60,817 bases of DNA, from positions 27,501 to 88,317 of the forward strand of contig JAQGDQ010000847.1 in assembly GCA_030141605.1 (NCBI GenBank), read 5' to 3'. Shown one piece after another: positions 13,282-26,365 of the stretch. Position numbers and translations under genes: made by a program. The stretch's first letter is position 1; every line of letters starts with the position of its first letter. Under the pieces are notes generated by a model. It did no database searches and had not been told where the DNA came from. It saw only the letters and a list, made by a program, of their open reading frames with translations. Source of the stretch: Tubiluchus corallicola (taxonomy: Eukaryota; Priapulida; Priapulimorpha; Priapulimorphida; Tubiluchidae).

Positions 13282-16200
13282 CAACAAAGAAAGGTCAGAA
13301 CATTTTCATCAGCAAAATATCGGTTGCATAAACATCTCTAAAAAGTATGCAAATGAATAATTAGTTTTTTAATTAGCAGTAGGACAGTAGGCAACTTCAG
13401 AAACTTAGCGAGAAAAGCACATGTTCCAAATATTGCACATTTAAACTCATTGTCCGAAAAAGTGCAAATTTATGCAAAAAATGAATACTGCAGATGTTCC
13501 ATTACATGTTTTTGGGCATTAAGAAAGAGGCATAGCTTACATTGTTGTAAGTTTACCAACTAAATATGTAGAGTTTGAGGTCACTCAAAAAAAGAATATA
13601 AAACACTATAAAACATTAAATATTTCTGCTATATCACTCAAATTATTTTAAAGTTTCAAGTATTACTTTCACAATTCACTGCATACATTGGAAAATAAAA
13701 CATCCACACAGCCTAGAAAAAATTGTAGTTAAGTCAAACAGTAAGTTGTAAATAAAACTTCTAACCACTAAACAGATCTGCAGCAATTGATGTCTAACAT
13801 AATGTCATTCATTTTCGTTGACTGCCCAATCAGTGCCTGCAAGTTATTTCACACTCCTGCAGAGCTTAATTAACGCAGGTATGTTCGCGACATTTATCTG
13901 CAGTTCCGTTTAGCACTGTTACGAAAAATGCTCAACTTTTCATTACCGGTAGTTAGTGGCAGAAGTGTTGGTCTCATTCTAGATTTTATTATTGTCAATT
14001 GAAATTGCACGTGAATTAGTGGAAATATATAGTCTAGTTTCGTTTATAGGAAGAACTGCACAACGCTTACGTCTATTAGTTGCTGATTAAATCATTTTGC
14101 AATCAAGAAAATACACAGTTTAGTTTAGTTTATGGCTTTGCAAGTTAGATAAAAACAACTATTTCATTAATTTCAAAAATAGGACAAAACAAAATGTTTT
14201 CTTTTCTGGTCAGTTAATATATACCTCAATGAGATCTTCACAGTCAAAATTAATTCAAATGTGGTCAAAACCTATATTATACATCAATGTAATATTAGTT
14301 AATTTTACGCTATTTTTCTGGTTATAATCATGGTTAAAAGATGCCATTGGGACTTGTGTAACTCGGGCATTCAATATAAGGGTCATCTATTGGAATGGAA
14401 CAATCAAATTTATTCCGTTTCCGTAGCCTAACAAATGGAAAAACACAAAAACTGAATAAATCTTGCATACGAGCACATGATCAGTTAGCATAGAAAAAAT
14501 ACATTGCAGGCATGATGTTCGTATGTTCAAAGGCAAGAAGACTTAATATTTTTGTTGCTCATTTATTGTAAAGCAAGGCTAACTGGCTTAGTTTCTTTAT
14601 TATGATGGTGTCTATGAGTTTTGTAATGTTTTGAAACTTCGTCTCTACATTCTGTTTAAATTGAAAAGACTTTTTTGGCTACTTGAGGTGTTAATTTGGT
14701 GTAAAAATAGCTGCTGCTCTGCAAATTTATGAAAAAGTGCAATCAGTTTATCTGCTGATTAGACATTAGTTGTGATTGTCATGTTGTTTACTTTAGTTTA
14801 ATTTCAACAATTGTTGTCCAATGGGAGCTGTTGTCCTGAATGCCGCTGAGCGTGCTAAAGTGCAACGGAGGCGGAGCGATAGACCAATATGTACGACGTC
14901 AATTATACTCTTATTATGAATATCATCGCAAGGAATGAACGTTTGGTATTGATTAATACATATATGGTGTCTTCATATGTAACATGGTAAGTGCATGTGC
15001 TAGTTCACAATTTGAACAAATTTAGCATTATTGTTTACAACATAATTTTTAGTTTGCTATACAAATGTATATAAAATTTTCTATAGAACTACAGTAAAAT
15101 CAGCTAAAATTACACGACGTTATTCAGTTCATTACTTCCTTGAAATTTACGCTATCTGTAATGCATGGTCAGAAGTTTGTCTCACTATTCATCATTCAGC
15201 TGATTAACCTGCAAGCATCCTAATTCCTAAGAACATTCATCAGACAACTCCACAGATGATATCTGATCCCAAATCTGCTATTATCATCACAAAGACTCTA
15301 TATAGAATTTATCGATTACAAGTTTAAGACGCCAAGACAAAAGCAATCACCTTGACTGCCATAATGACATGCATTATTTGATGTACAAAAATGACAAGTA
15401 AAAAACAAAACAAACAAACTATTTTTTGCTGCTATATAAATTTAAAATATCGGACACTAACAATTTCAACTATATGCATAAATTATTTACGTTAAAAAAG
15501 TGTACAACTAGTACATAAATGCAGGTAAAATGTTCACTCAGGTAAAAACATACCACAAGCACTTGTCACTATAAGAAACTAGTGTGACTTGTTTCTCTCA
15601 AACCATAAGCTCTGAGCACACATGCAGTTTTAATTGACTGACATCCAGTTACACTACCTATGAGATACTCGCGCAGACTTTAACAGGTGGTGTGTGTGTG
15701 TGTGTGTGTATTGTGCATGCGTGTGTGTGTGTGTGTGTGTGTGTGCGTGTGTATTGTGCATGCGTGTGTGTGTGACTTTATAATTCTTCACCCTGACACT
15801 GCCATTGATTTTAACCAACAGTCACAAAAGCCTCACTGCATATCAACATGAGACATATGACCTACATACAGCCAAAGCTGTTAACATGCAAAAGTGACAA
15901 ATTGATTAATTACTTGCTACCTATAAAGGCTATACACATATCTATGCTGGCATAAGCTTAATGTGCTAGCTAATCACATCATTATATTGTATACATTAGG
16001 CAGGCAGACTTCGAAAATAAATGAAAACTGCCCTCAAAACATGTAAACACAGCAATGATCCAGTAAAAAACTAGCCACTTCTATGCCAGTGACTTGTCAG
16101 CATCACTTCTGAGCAAAGCTAGCTGAATACCCATGTTTTTAAAATGTGGGATATCTATAATCAGTTTGTTGTTTATCTTTTAGTGACTAATTTACAACCG

Positions 16201-16430
16201 ATATTGCTTGAAATTAATTCTGCTTTGTTTAAAATGATTGTTGGAACATCCGTGTAACTTGGTTTAATTACCGACAATCATTTCTCATAATCAATGTAAT
16301 TGCGAGAAGCACGCCATCAGCATCGAACACACTTCTGAACAAACATGTATATGCCCTTTAAGGTAGTATATTGTAAGATTTTTTGGGGGTAGCATATTAT
16401 AATATCTTCAAATTTGTGCTAAGGATGTAC
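13282..16430. other. Upstream region of PKI gene; intergenic
   Basis: No coding exon was recognised. A short, more GC-rich patch at about 14820-14885 (CGCTGAGCG, GGAGGCGGAGCG) could be the PKI promoter or first noncoding exon, but this is a guess. A GT-rich microsatellite lies at 15687-15774. Confidence 0.35.
15687..15774. repeat. (GT)n microsatellite with internal duplication
   Basis: GT runs are interrupted twice by the same TATTGTGCATGC insert, which shows that a repeat-plus-insert unit of about 45 bases was duplicated. Confidence 0.9.
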
Positions 16431-16590
16431 AGGGTGTTTGGAAAGTCACTGTGCACTCATATATTTATTAACAGACATGTTTCAATATAGAATAAAGGCG
16501 AATAAATATGAATGGCAATTATAAACAATGTTGAAAGTGATCCCCGTTGACATCAATACATTCTTGGATCCTTCTTATTTTGTTTCTAAA
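16428..16590 (-). mobile_element. Mariner/IS630-type transposon 3' end with C-terminal transposase fragment
   Basis: On the minus strand a short frame encodes RRIQECIDVNGDHFQHCL followed by a stop. It resembles the C-terminus of mariner-like transposases, where a 'cid.nGgHFehll' ending is common. About 80 bases further lies TGACTTTCCAAACACCCTGT, which resembles a mariner-type terminal inverted repeat read outward. Only this end is present. Immediately upstream (16590 onward) the sequence changes to a retrotransposon frame, so the copy is truncated. Confidence 0.6.
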
Positions 16591-19500
16591 TACCGCTATC
16601 GGGATCAAAAGCTCAAATGTAAAACAAAAATTTGACTCACTACCACTGATCATGACATTTTGCCTTCTATTACACAGCAATTCTTCTATCCAGCTAAGAT
16701 TTTACCACTTATTCCATAAGCTCCTAGCTTGACAAGTAATCTCTGATGTGGTACGCTGTCAAAAGCCTTTTGAAACGCAATCAACAGGATGTTTATTGTC
16801 GAGCATATGCATCCAGTCTTGTAAAATCTCTAGCAACTGAGTCACACAAGATTTACCAGAAGAAAACATATGCTGTTGAGCACTGAACAAATTATTGGAT
16901 TCCATATGAATGACCCCAACATCATGTATAAAAGATTCAAGGACTTTTATGAGTATGATGTTAAGCTTATTGGTCTGTAATTTGTCACTGATTTCTTCCT
17001 ACTCCTTTTAAGTAGAGGTTTCACTACAGCATCTTCCCACAGTTGAGGTAAGTACGACTTGTTCCAGGATTTGCTATAGAAAATGGCAAGTGGAACTGTT
17101 AACTCCTTGGCAATCTCTTTAAGTATTTTTGGACAGAATCCATCTGGACCAGGTGCCTTAGCTATTTTGAGCTTTTTTAGTTTCTCCTATACCCATTTCT
17201 TCAGTAATTCCACTGTAAGGAGCCTAGCTGTCACTTCTCGATCACTTAGTGTTGGCATATTTCTTAAATGCTCCTGCAAAAAAACACTGGTAAAGTATGA
17301 TTTCATTATTTTCCTGAACAATGACACCTATTTTGCTAGCTAGCTGTCTTGTTTTGCTTTTCACGTAATTCCAGAAACCTCTAGGATTTGCTTTCAAATT
17401 GCTTATCAAATCTTTCTCATAATTTTTCACTAATTTACAAATAACGTTCCTGAATACATTTTTTTCTCGAAAGTACCATCTATAATCATTTACCCTTTTA
17501 GACATTGAATAGCGCATCCACAAGTGATTTTTTCTTCTTAACCTGCTTCACTGCTGTTTTGTTCATCCATATATTCTTTCTACTGTTTCTGGAATTTCTT
17601 TTCAGCAGTGCATTTAATGGAATTTTCTAAGACAGTACTTATGGCAACGAAAGATGCTTCAGCTTCTTTATTTTGTTGTTGAGCAACCCAATCAATGTTT
17701 GCAATGTTGTTTCTGATATTGTTGTAATTTGTTTTGTTCAGGTCTGATTAAGGTAGAGCGCAATGAGAAGTATCCCCATAACATTGAATTTGCCTGTTAC
17801 CTATCGGAGGAAGACTTTCAATATCATTTACAAGATTCTCCTCATTTGTTAAGACCAAATCCAAAACATGAGGCTCTTCCCCAGAGCGAAGCCTTGATGC
17901 AAAAATGCATGCTGAAAAAAGAAGCAGTCTTTGAAGCATTCCACAAATTCTTATTCATAGATAACTCTACTTGACCAAGTAACCCAGTTAACTTTAGGAA
18001 AATTAAAATCTCGTATTACCAATTTGTGTGAAAACAGATTATTCAAGCTGCACTCCCTCAATAGATTTTCCATGGCAGTATTGTTTGCATGACTGTATGA
18101 ACGGCTTCCGATTAAACATCCAACCAATAGTTTGTCTTTGCCTTTACGGTTCAACTTATCCACACATGATCAGGTACACCAATCAAGTTATCAAAACAAT
18201 CTTCAAGCGAAGCATTTAAACTACTTTTTATATAAATACAAACACCTCTTTGACAATTTTTACTTATATTTGAAAAAATATCATACCTTCAATCTAAAGA
18301 ACACACTGTTCAGCACTAAAACAGCATTTCTGGCAAAATTTCAGACACTGCAAAATGTCAATGTCATGGGTAACTAATAATAACTTTAATTCACTTAAAT
18401 TGTTCTTCAGAGAATCTGTGTTAGTATACATGCACATCAAATAACTGCTAGTGGATGCTTCTGTACATATTTACAAGAACTTTTGTTACAAATAGAACTA
18501 GCTGTTTGTCAGTCAGCTTCACTGGCACTACCAGAGCTCTTGATGTGATGGCTTGATAAAGGAGGAAAGTCAGTGTCAGAATTTTCAGGATCAATACGAA
18601 ATATGACTTTGCCTTGCTTCATAAGGACATTTTGTCCCTTTGCTTTTCTCTCTTTAAATTCCTTTGCAATCATTTGATTCTTCTCCCTTTTGAATTTTGT
18701 CAGGTTGAGATGAATAACTTAGAATATCATGACGCTTTTTTCAGAATTTCTTTTTTCTTCCAAAAATGGTTAGCAGAATTTTTTTTCAAAAATTGCATTT
18801 TGTTTTCTGCAAATTTGCCTAACCTGCGAACTTTATCAATTTTAATTCCTTTAATCTTCAAATACTCAAAAAGTTCAGCTACTTGTTGTTTGTACTGAGG
18901 CATCCTTTCGTCTGAAAATTCAGGTGCAAAATTAAATTTAATCTCCTCCTTTCTTTGTCCTGGATCTCAAAAACTGTAATTTTGACAGAATTCACTTCTG
19001 ACTTCCCAACTTTTTCTTTGTTGCTTATGGAAGCGGCTTCTTTAGTTGACTGGCACGTATTTTCAATCTGGCTGAACTTAATGGTTAATTCTGCTAAAGA
19101 TGCCTTAACATCTTGAACACTGCTAGCTAAGTTTGCTATGTCAGTTTTGTCTACTTTTTCAACAAACAAACTGTTGTACTCATCGACTTTCTGTTTAATT
19201 TTCTTGACATTTGCCAGTAACTTAATGATGTCTTTTTCTAGATCCATAGCTGTACCATTGCAATTTTCACAGTACCAATGCAGGTAGTGCTCAGGTGCCT
19301 TTAAAACTGATGTATGAGGCAACACTTACATTACCGCATTTAATGTGGTACCAGTTGCACATACTTTGCAGCACATCACAGGATGATATTGAAGAACTGT
19401 CAATAAACATACTGAGAAAACAGCAAAATTTTCACTGTTGAAACTGTCAAGAATCATATGTCTAACTTCCTCTTTTTCATTTTGAGACTTAGCAGGATTG

Positions 19501-19635
19501 AATTTTGAATCGCCATGTTGCATGTTAGTTTTACTTACAGAAATAGTGTTTGACCTTGTCTCTCTATGATTGTTTGACATATTGTTACTAGAATTCATAA
19601 TAATTAACTCTGGTGTGAAAATGACAGTCAATAAA
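16591..19635 (-). mobile_element. Degenerate non-LTR retrotransposon (CR1-like): ORF1, endonuclease and partial reverse transcriptase
   Basis: Reading on the minus strand, ORF1 lies at about 19635-18879. It has a PHD-type Cys/His zinc finger (NWYHIKC, then WYCENC), split between frames, followed by a coiled-coil-rich stretch with heptad-like VDKTDIANLASSVQ. ORF2 pieces follow: endonuclease motifs RDFNFPKVNW (about 18012) and LDLVLTNEENLVNDIESLP (17795-17860), the linker ANPRGFWNYVKSKTRQ (17340-17410), then reverse transcriptase fingers/palm to about 16600. Many frameshifts and stops make it a dead copy. Its 3' half, with the YADD catalytic motif, is missing, and a mariner-type fragment abuts it. 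Order and motifs fit CR1-type LINEs with PHD-bearing ORF1. Confidence 0.75.
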
Positions 19636-22058
19636 TGTGACAGTCAAGCGAAAAGAAACACACTAAAAATTGCAAAGCCCCATTTTGGTTTCATATAACT
19701 TAGCAAAATGTATGCACTGTATGCCAGCACAGAACCCAGAATGTATGGGTGATTAATCAGATGAACTTCATATTACTTAAAAGAAATATATTCTGAAGCG
19801 GTACAACTTTTCGCGAATAGATTTTAGACATTTTAAACACAACAAATTTGTGTCTGCTCACAGGTGGTACCCCACTTGGAGCACATTCATGTTATTTTGT
19901 TGTACTCATCTGTTGTACTTCATGTTTTTGTTGACAATTATAGTTGTGCAAATGCCTTTCGTTCGTTGTACTGCTTAATCATTTTGTACTCCTGTGTACT
20001 GTGCATCATTATGGAATACATATTCAGCTAAAGATATAATCAATTGCATTAAAGCTATGTAACCACTTTGAAATTGCTAAGTAATCCGAGGACTACTCTT
20101 TACATGAACACAGACTAAAATTAAAAACAAATAATTAATCAGCTAGAATAGCGAAATTTCTGGGTGAATTGCGGAGCGTACAAGGCGAGACCGTATTTCC
20201 AGCAAGCGCATACGCGCAACTGCCTACTCTATGTCTTATGCCAGCATAGATATCAACAAAAAGGCCAAAGTAGCCCAAACAATCTTTACACTTCTTCGCA
20301 GTGATATGGCCATTGATATTAAACAACAACTCACGAAAACGTTACTACCTACAGGGGGTAAATATCACTCCTTCATGATATGTTTCCTGCAGAAAATAAA
20401 TGGATTCTAAAAAACCAAATGCAAGTAATTCTAATATCGAATTTGATATCGAGAAAAACAAAGTATCGCCCACAAGCCACGAAATCTTATGCCCAAATTT
20501 CTTCCGCCACTGAAGATTTGCGCTGCGGTGACGACCAACCGCTTTAATATTTGGCCCTAGACCTTAAATTTAATAAGCGTGTAAGTGTAATTATTTATCA
20601 AGATTCGGGGCACCCTCTCGCAAAACATTTCCACTAGTGACATTATGTTCAGTCCTCAGGACTGAAGATACATTTCCTAATGATGCATAGCACACAGGAG
20701 TAAAAAAAAATAGGAAGAGGTATATAATAAATAAAGGGCATTTCCACAACTATAATTGTCGACAAAAACAAAAACCACAATAGAACATTTCACAGAAAAC
20801 CACAAGAATTTTGACGCATGGTCATGATTTAAGTCTTGATTTGTGCAAAATTTATGCAGAAAATTGAAGTACACTCAATCAGAGACTTAATGGAAACCAT
20901 TAATTTTAACAAAAATTTGAGAAATGAAGTACCTAAAATTAGCAAAGAATGATTAACAGCTATACATGTGATATGTCGACAAATAAATTTGCTTAGTCTT
21001 AAACGTCTCGATTTCAAAAAAGGCAAAAATAAATTTTCCACAGTGATGTATAATGGACGCAGCAAAAATGATTAAAAGAAAAGCTTTTTCAGGTAATAAA
21101 TTCAAATTTATGCTATTGTATGTGGGTACATACTTTATATATTTAAACTGTACGACTAGACATTACATTTTTTGCATGTGTGTACATTTTTGCGCTGCAG
21201 CAACAAAAATGATAAAATTAATTTTAAATTCCTGTAACTAAAAATTTCTTAAAAATACAACAAACTTGAAGGTGATTAAAGTACCAAAATTGTTTTTCTA
21301 ATTACTGTAAGATAAAAATTCTAAAACAAATGTGAATATTCTTGCGGCTGACAATAGACTAATACGAAGATGGCAGATTATACATAATCTTGTAACTCGC
21401 ATCTCAGATCCAATATTGTTCCAAACATATCCTCTGCGGAACAATTGGGATAATGCTAAAAATTGGGAATTTAGAATGATATAATTTAGGACCATGCAAG
21501 CCACTGCCTCCTACAAGCGCTTTTAATTTTGTTCATTACAAACTTTAATTTTCAAGCTTGTCATTAATAATGATGTAGTAAAATGCATTGTTACTTAGGT
21601 GCACAACACTAATTTAATGAAACTAATTTCTTGCATTATTTTCATGCCAATATGTATGTATGTGATTTATCCACGATAAAATGGAACTGTCGTCTTGCAG
21701 CAAACACGTTTCACTTTCGTTTCGCTATATAAATCTTTCTAAGATATACACCATTTCAGCCAGATACTACTAATGTGATACATTTTTGCTAATAAATTCT
21801 ATTGTATGCAACTATTGAGCAGTAGAGCAGAGCAGATTACTGCAATAGCATTTATCTAATTATGGCATATAAACTTATAAGAACTTGAAGCCTTAAGGCT
21901 TCAAGAATTAATGCGGGAAACGAATGCAAAACAGCTGGTGAACATTCAATTATTTGAAGAGAAAAAAGATTCGCTAATGAAGTGTTTGCAACTAGACCGG
22001 AGTTATGGTTGTAAAGATTATGAAAATAGTGCAATGGAAATACTTTAAAAAGAGGAGT
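19636..22058. other. Intergenic, nothing recognised
   Basis: AT-rich sequence. The patch at 20150-20230 is more GC-rich than its surroundings and contains a 64-residue minus-strand frame of no recognisable family. It might be promoter DNA, but no core element is convincing. Confidence 0.35.
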
Positions 22059-25000
22059 TATATATATATATATATATATTAATTCTTTATTTGTCATAAA
22101 AATGGTTCACTCATTGTAATAAAATTGAGTAAGCCTCAGCGTAATGTTAAAATAACCACACTGTTCAAGACAAATGCGTTCAGTGCATACTAAAAAACTA
22201 AAGTGCAAAACTATATACAATAAATGAACATATTTACAAACACCATATTAAAATATTTTTACAAAACAATTTTACGAAAGTACATTAAATTTTACATGAC
22301 ATATTTTACACTATATATACATTTGATATGACACAATTAACAGAAACATGCTTTACATTACATAAATTTCACTCATTACATTTACACTATTTATACATTT
22401 GACATTACAAAACTAACATAACACGTATTACATTACATTTTTTTTCAAATTTCATTTTTAATCGTTATATGGAGTCAGGGGCGGGGGTAGATGAAAGTGG
22501 AGTCTGTGTAATTAGTATCAGATGCACAATGTGGAAGTTGAAACCTGTTATATTGATATTCTTTTAATCTCTTTTTAAAGTGGTGGAGAGATTCTATTTG
22601 TTTTATTTCACTGGGTAGTAGGTTCCATAAATGTATGGCCTGTTTTGATATAGAGTTATTTCCAAATTTATTGTGTACTGTAATTTGCTTTAAATTGTAG
22701 TGTTTAAGTGTTTAATGTGGTATCAGGAATGAATGCTAAGGGTTTGTTTATAAATGGAATGCTCAGTTTATTTATATATTTATAAAGAAATATCAGTGTT
22801 TTGTAATCTCGATAGGCTTCTAATATTGGTATTTTTATGGACGTTCTTAAGCTTGTTGCAGAAGCAGCATGTTGTTTAGCAGTTTTGTTAGAGTAGCCAT
22901 GAATTAATCTAAGTGCGTAGTTTTGCATTGTATTTAGTTTTCTAAAGTTTTCATATTTAACGTTTTGAAGTAAAGTGCAACCATATAGATAATGTGGTAA
23001 TATAAGACTTTTGTAGATGGGAATTTTTGTTTTTTTTGGTTAGATGGCCTCTGGTTTGGCGTAAGAATGTCGTGCTTAATGCCATCTTGTTGTGTATTTG
23101 ATGAAACTGTTCATCCCAAGTGAGTTTATTGTCGACAGTAATGCCTAAAAATTTTACAGTTTTTGCTTGTTCTATGGAAGAGTCACCTACTTTTAGTGTT
23201 GCATTAGAAGAAATAATGTCATTTGATTTGGGTGATATTACCATAAATTCTGTCTTATCATCATTCATTTTTAAACCAAAATAGTTAAATGCTGCATTTA
23301 TATTTGTTATGTCTTTTTCTAGATTATTTTTTGATGTTAGAAAGTCTGCGTGTGCTGTATAGATAGTTGTATCATCAGCATATTGTGTTAAGTCTGAATT
23401 ATGTAAAACTAAATGAATTTTATTAACGTATAAACAAAAGAGTAAAGGACCTAATATCATACCTTGCGGGATGCCTCTCTGTGGTGTGTCCCATGTTGAA
23501 AAAGTGTGTTTGCTCAACTTGACTCTTTGTTTTCTATTGTGTAGGTAATTATTAATTAGTTTGAGAGAAGTATAATCGAATCCTAGTTGGCGTAAGTTGT
23601 CTAGTAGTAAATTGTGATCAAGGCTGTCAAAAGCTTTACTTAGATCTAAAAATGCTGCTGTTATATATTTATTTTTATTTAAGTTGTAACGCCACTTTTC
23701 AGTGGCATCAATTATCGCGTCTATTGTAGAATGTAGTTTTCTAAAACTAAATTGATGATTTGACAGTAACTTATTATTTCCAATGTAATGGTTTATTTGG
23801 TTGTAGATAACTCTTTCAAATACTTTTGGCTAGTACGTGCACTACTGAGATTGGTCTGTAGTTTTTAGCATCATCTTTAGCATCTTTCTTGTGTATTGGA
23901 GTTATGTTTGCTTGTTTACACACTGCTGGAAATTCTGAGTGCATTAAGACTTGGTTTGTGAGATATGTTAGATGAGGAGTAATGATGCTGGTACAATCTT
24001 TTAAGATTTTTATTAGCATATCTGAGGGTCCACTTCCTTTATTTATATTTAAACTGTTTAATATTCTAAAGATGTCGTATTCTGTGACGCTAGTAAATGA
24101 GAAAGTGGATTGTGTTACTGTTTGGTTTTTGTATATATTGTGTATATTTGCATTATGTTGGTGTGGCAAGTTGTCAAATTTTCCGAGATTGATAAATGTG
24201 GAATTTAATTTGTTAGCAATGTCAACTGGATCAGATATTATACTGTCATTTTCTCGTAAACTGTTTATTTGTAATTGATCGTTTCTATATCTGTTAAGTA
24301 CGTCATTAATTAAACGCCATTTTTGCTTAGGTGTAGTTGCATCATTGCATTTATGAATATAATATTTATTTTTGAGTTTCCTGTTGTAGTTATTAAATTT
24401 ATTTCGTGCCTTTTTGTAATCATTGTAATTGCTTTTACCTTTTAAATGTAAATATGTTCTATATAATTCATTTTTATTGTGTCTTAGTTTTGCGAGTTCT
24501 GTATCCACCCAAGGGCAAGCAAATTTTGCATTAAATTGTTGCTGATGTATTTTAATTTTTTTATACGGTGCATAGATATCCAGGCAGTATTCGATATTAT
24601 TTATTAGTGTGTTTATTTGTATGTCAATGTCAGTGATTGTGTAAATATTACTCCAGTCCAGTTTGGTTAAAGTATCTTGAACTATATCTTTATTATATGT
24701 AGAATAATCTCTGACTGTTTTCCAGACTGTGCCTGTATTGTTTTTGGTTAGTTCTTTTTTGTCTACTATTATTATAAAATCATGATCAGAATAATCACAC
24801 GAGAAGTTTTCCTGTACTTGGAAATTGTCTTTAGCGTTTGAGATAAAGTGGTCTATGGTAGTAGATGATGTTTTAGTGATTCTTGTGGGTTTATTACTTG
24901 CGTTTAGTATTTGCGTGTTATATTGGTCCAAGACTTCTTTATACTTTTCGCACTGAGCAGTATTTGTTGCATTAATATCGATATTAAAATCCCCCATTAA

Positions 25001-25560
25001 TAAAACTGGTTGATTTTCAAGTACAGCACGTTCAAGTTCAATTTCAAAATGTTTTAGAAAAGTTTTATATTTTTGATTTGGTGGCTTATAAATGACACCT
25101 ACAATGTAGTTTTCGATATTATACCAAATTGATTCTATTTTGTTAGTTTTAATTCCTTTGGCTTCGTTAAATGACATGTGTTTTGGGATGTACATTGCAA
25201 CCCCTCCTCCACGTTTATGTGTGGGACGGTCTCGACGTATGAGTGTATGATGAGGCAGTTGTATGGAGGCACTAGGTATTTGCTTGTGTAGCCAAGTTTC
25301 GGTTATTCCAACGACTAAATTTTCAGATGAACGAACTGTGTCTTTAAGCAATGCATGTTTTTTTGTCAGACTTTGTATATTGATACATAGAAATTTCAAA
25401 TTCTTTTTATGTTTTTGCATAAAATCTGCCAGCTCTAGATCAATGTGGTTTTGCGTGGGGGTTTGATTTAAGGGACCTGGATTAGTTTCAGTACAACCAA
25501 TTATAAGCAACATTTTTAATACTGTTAGAAAATAATCATGGTTACAATTATTTTTAATTA
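22059..25560 (-). mobile_element. Non-LTR (LINE) retrotransposon, near-full-length, endonuclease + reverse transcriptase ORF with three frameshifts
   Basis: The minus-strand ORF starts at ATG 25513 and ends at about 22475, roughly 1010 residues. Order of parts: N-terminal CTETNPGP 2A-like motif; AP-type endonuclease with GITETWLH, GVIYKPPN, LLMGDFNIDI and SDHDFIIIV; reverse transcriptase with YRPISVV, FLDLSKAFDSLDH, RGIPQGMILGPLLF, the catalytic YADDTTIY and FLGITVDNKLTWD; then a C-terminal thumb region (LRLIHGYSN, LWNLLPSEIKQ). Frame breaks lie near 23820, at an A-run near 23031-23038, and near 22705. Otherwise the reading is open, so the insertion is recent but inactive as it stands. The 3' UTR holds a partial duplication and ends in a (TA)n tail at 22059-22079. 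Motif set fits the CR1/L2 group. No ORF1 is visible upstream; the 5' boundary is estimated. Confidence 0.9.
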
Positions 25561-26093
25561 GGTAGGGGAGTACACGTAATAAAGTAGGGGAGTACTGAAC
25601 TTGTAGTATAAATCTCTAGTATCTGAAAGTGTGCACTTTCTCACAGATGAATACAGTGAAATAGAAGCAGAATAGCAAAAATTTACGCACGAGTTATTTT
25701 CGATCCGATTTTGAGATATTATTACGCAGCAAGACGTGCATACACGTTTCAGTGTACCAGAGGTTGGCACTGGACACATCTGTCTTGAGTTTGTATCTTG
25801 AATTTGTCTTGAGTTAGGGATTAAAAAAATTTCAGGGAAAATGTTGAGAGAAAAAGTATGTACATGAAGAGTATATGTACAGACGTACGCACGTATATGT
25901 ATGTACGTACAGCAGAAATTTTGATTGCTCCTGACGACCCAAATTGAATGGGATCATACATTCAATTTCAATTTCAGTTAACACAAAGCTGTAATTGGTA
26001 CTTAATACAATATAATACACATATGAGCCTAACACCTAGGTACAGTTATACTATATATACAACAAAAATGCAATTTTAAGATTGGGGTACCGT
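25561..26093. other. Intergenic / possible LINE 5' flank
   Basis: Contains a short direct repeat of GTAGGGGAGTAC (about 25561 and 25588) next to the LINE 5' side, possibly part of its 5' UTR. ACGTAC-rich simple sequence lies at 25860-25910. No gene. Confidence 0.35.
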
Positions 26094-26101
26094 AAGGAAA
26101 C

Positions 26102-26365
26102 CAGGGCGTATTTACCAATAGGCTAACTAGGTTGTAACCTAGAGTGGCAAATTTCGACGGGCGCCAGATTTTAGGTGCACAGTGTTTAACTCCTTCAAGA
26201 CTGCATCATTCAAAATAGGCCTTATAAGACCTATGAGATTTTTGCTACTATACACGCACAGACATAACTAAATTAGGCAGTGTTCTACTGAGGAAAACAT
26301 TCAACCTATTTACTTAAACATTGATTAGTGATTTAATTGGATAAAATTAAGAAAAATACGCCCTT
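26102..26365. mobile_element. Short MITE-like element with AGGGCGTATTT inverted ends
   Basis: The left end CAGGGCGTATTTACC faces a right end that reads AAGGGCGTATTTTTC on the minus strand, enclosing about 264 bases. Termini resemble nonautonomous hAT elements. Flanking octamers do not match, so the target duplication is lost or the boundaries are off. Confidence 0.45.

Noticed and set aside
20135-20329. 64-residue minus-strand frame in a GC-richer patch
   Set aside because: No domain and no link by phase to the PKI exons.
23982-25466. Plus-strand open frames opposite the LINE
   Set aside because: Shadows of the minus-strand endonuclease/RT frame.
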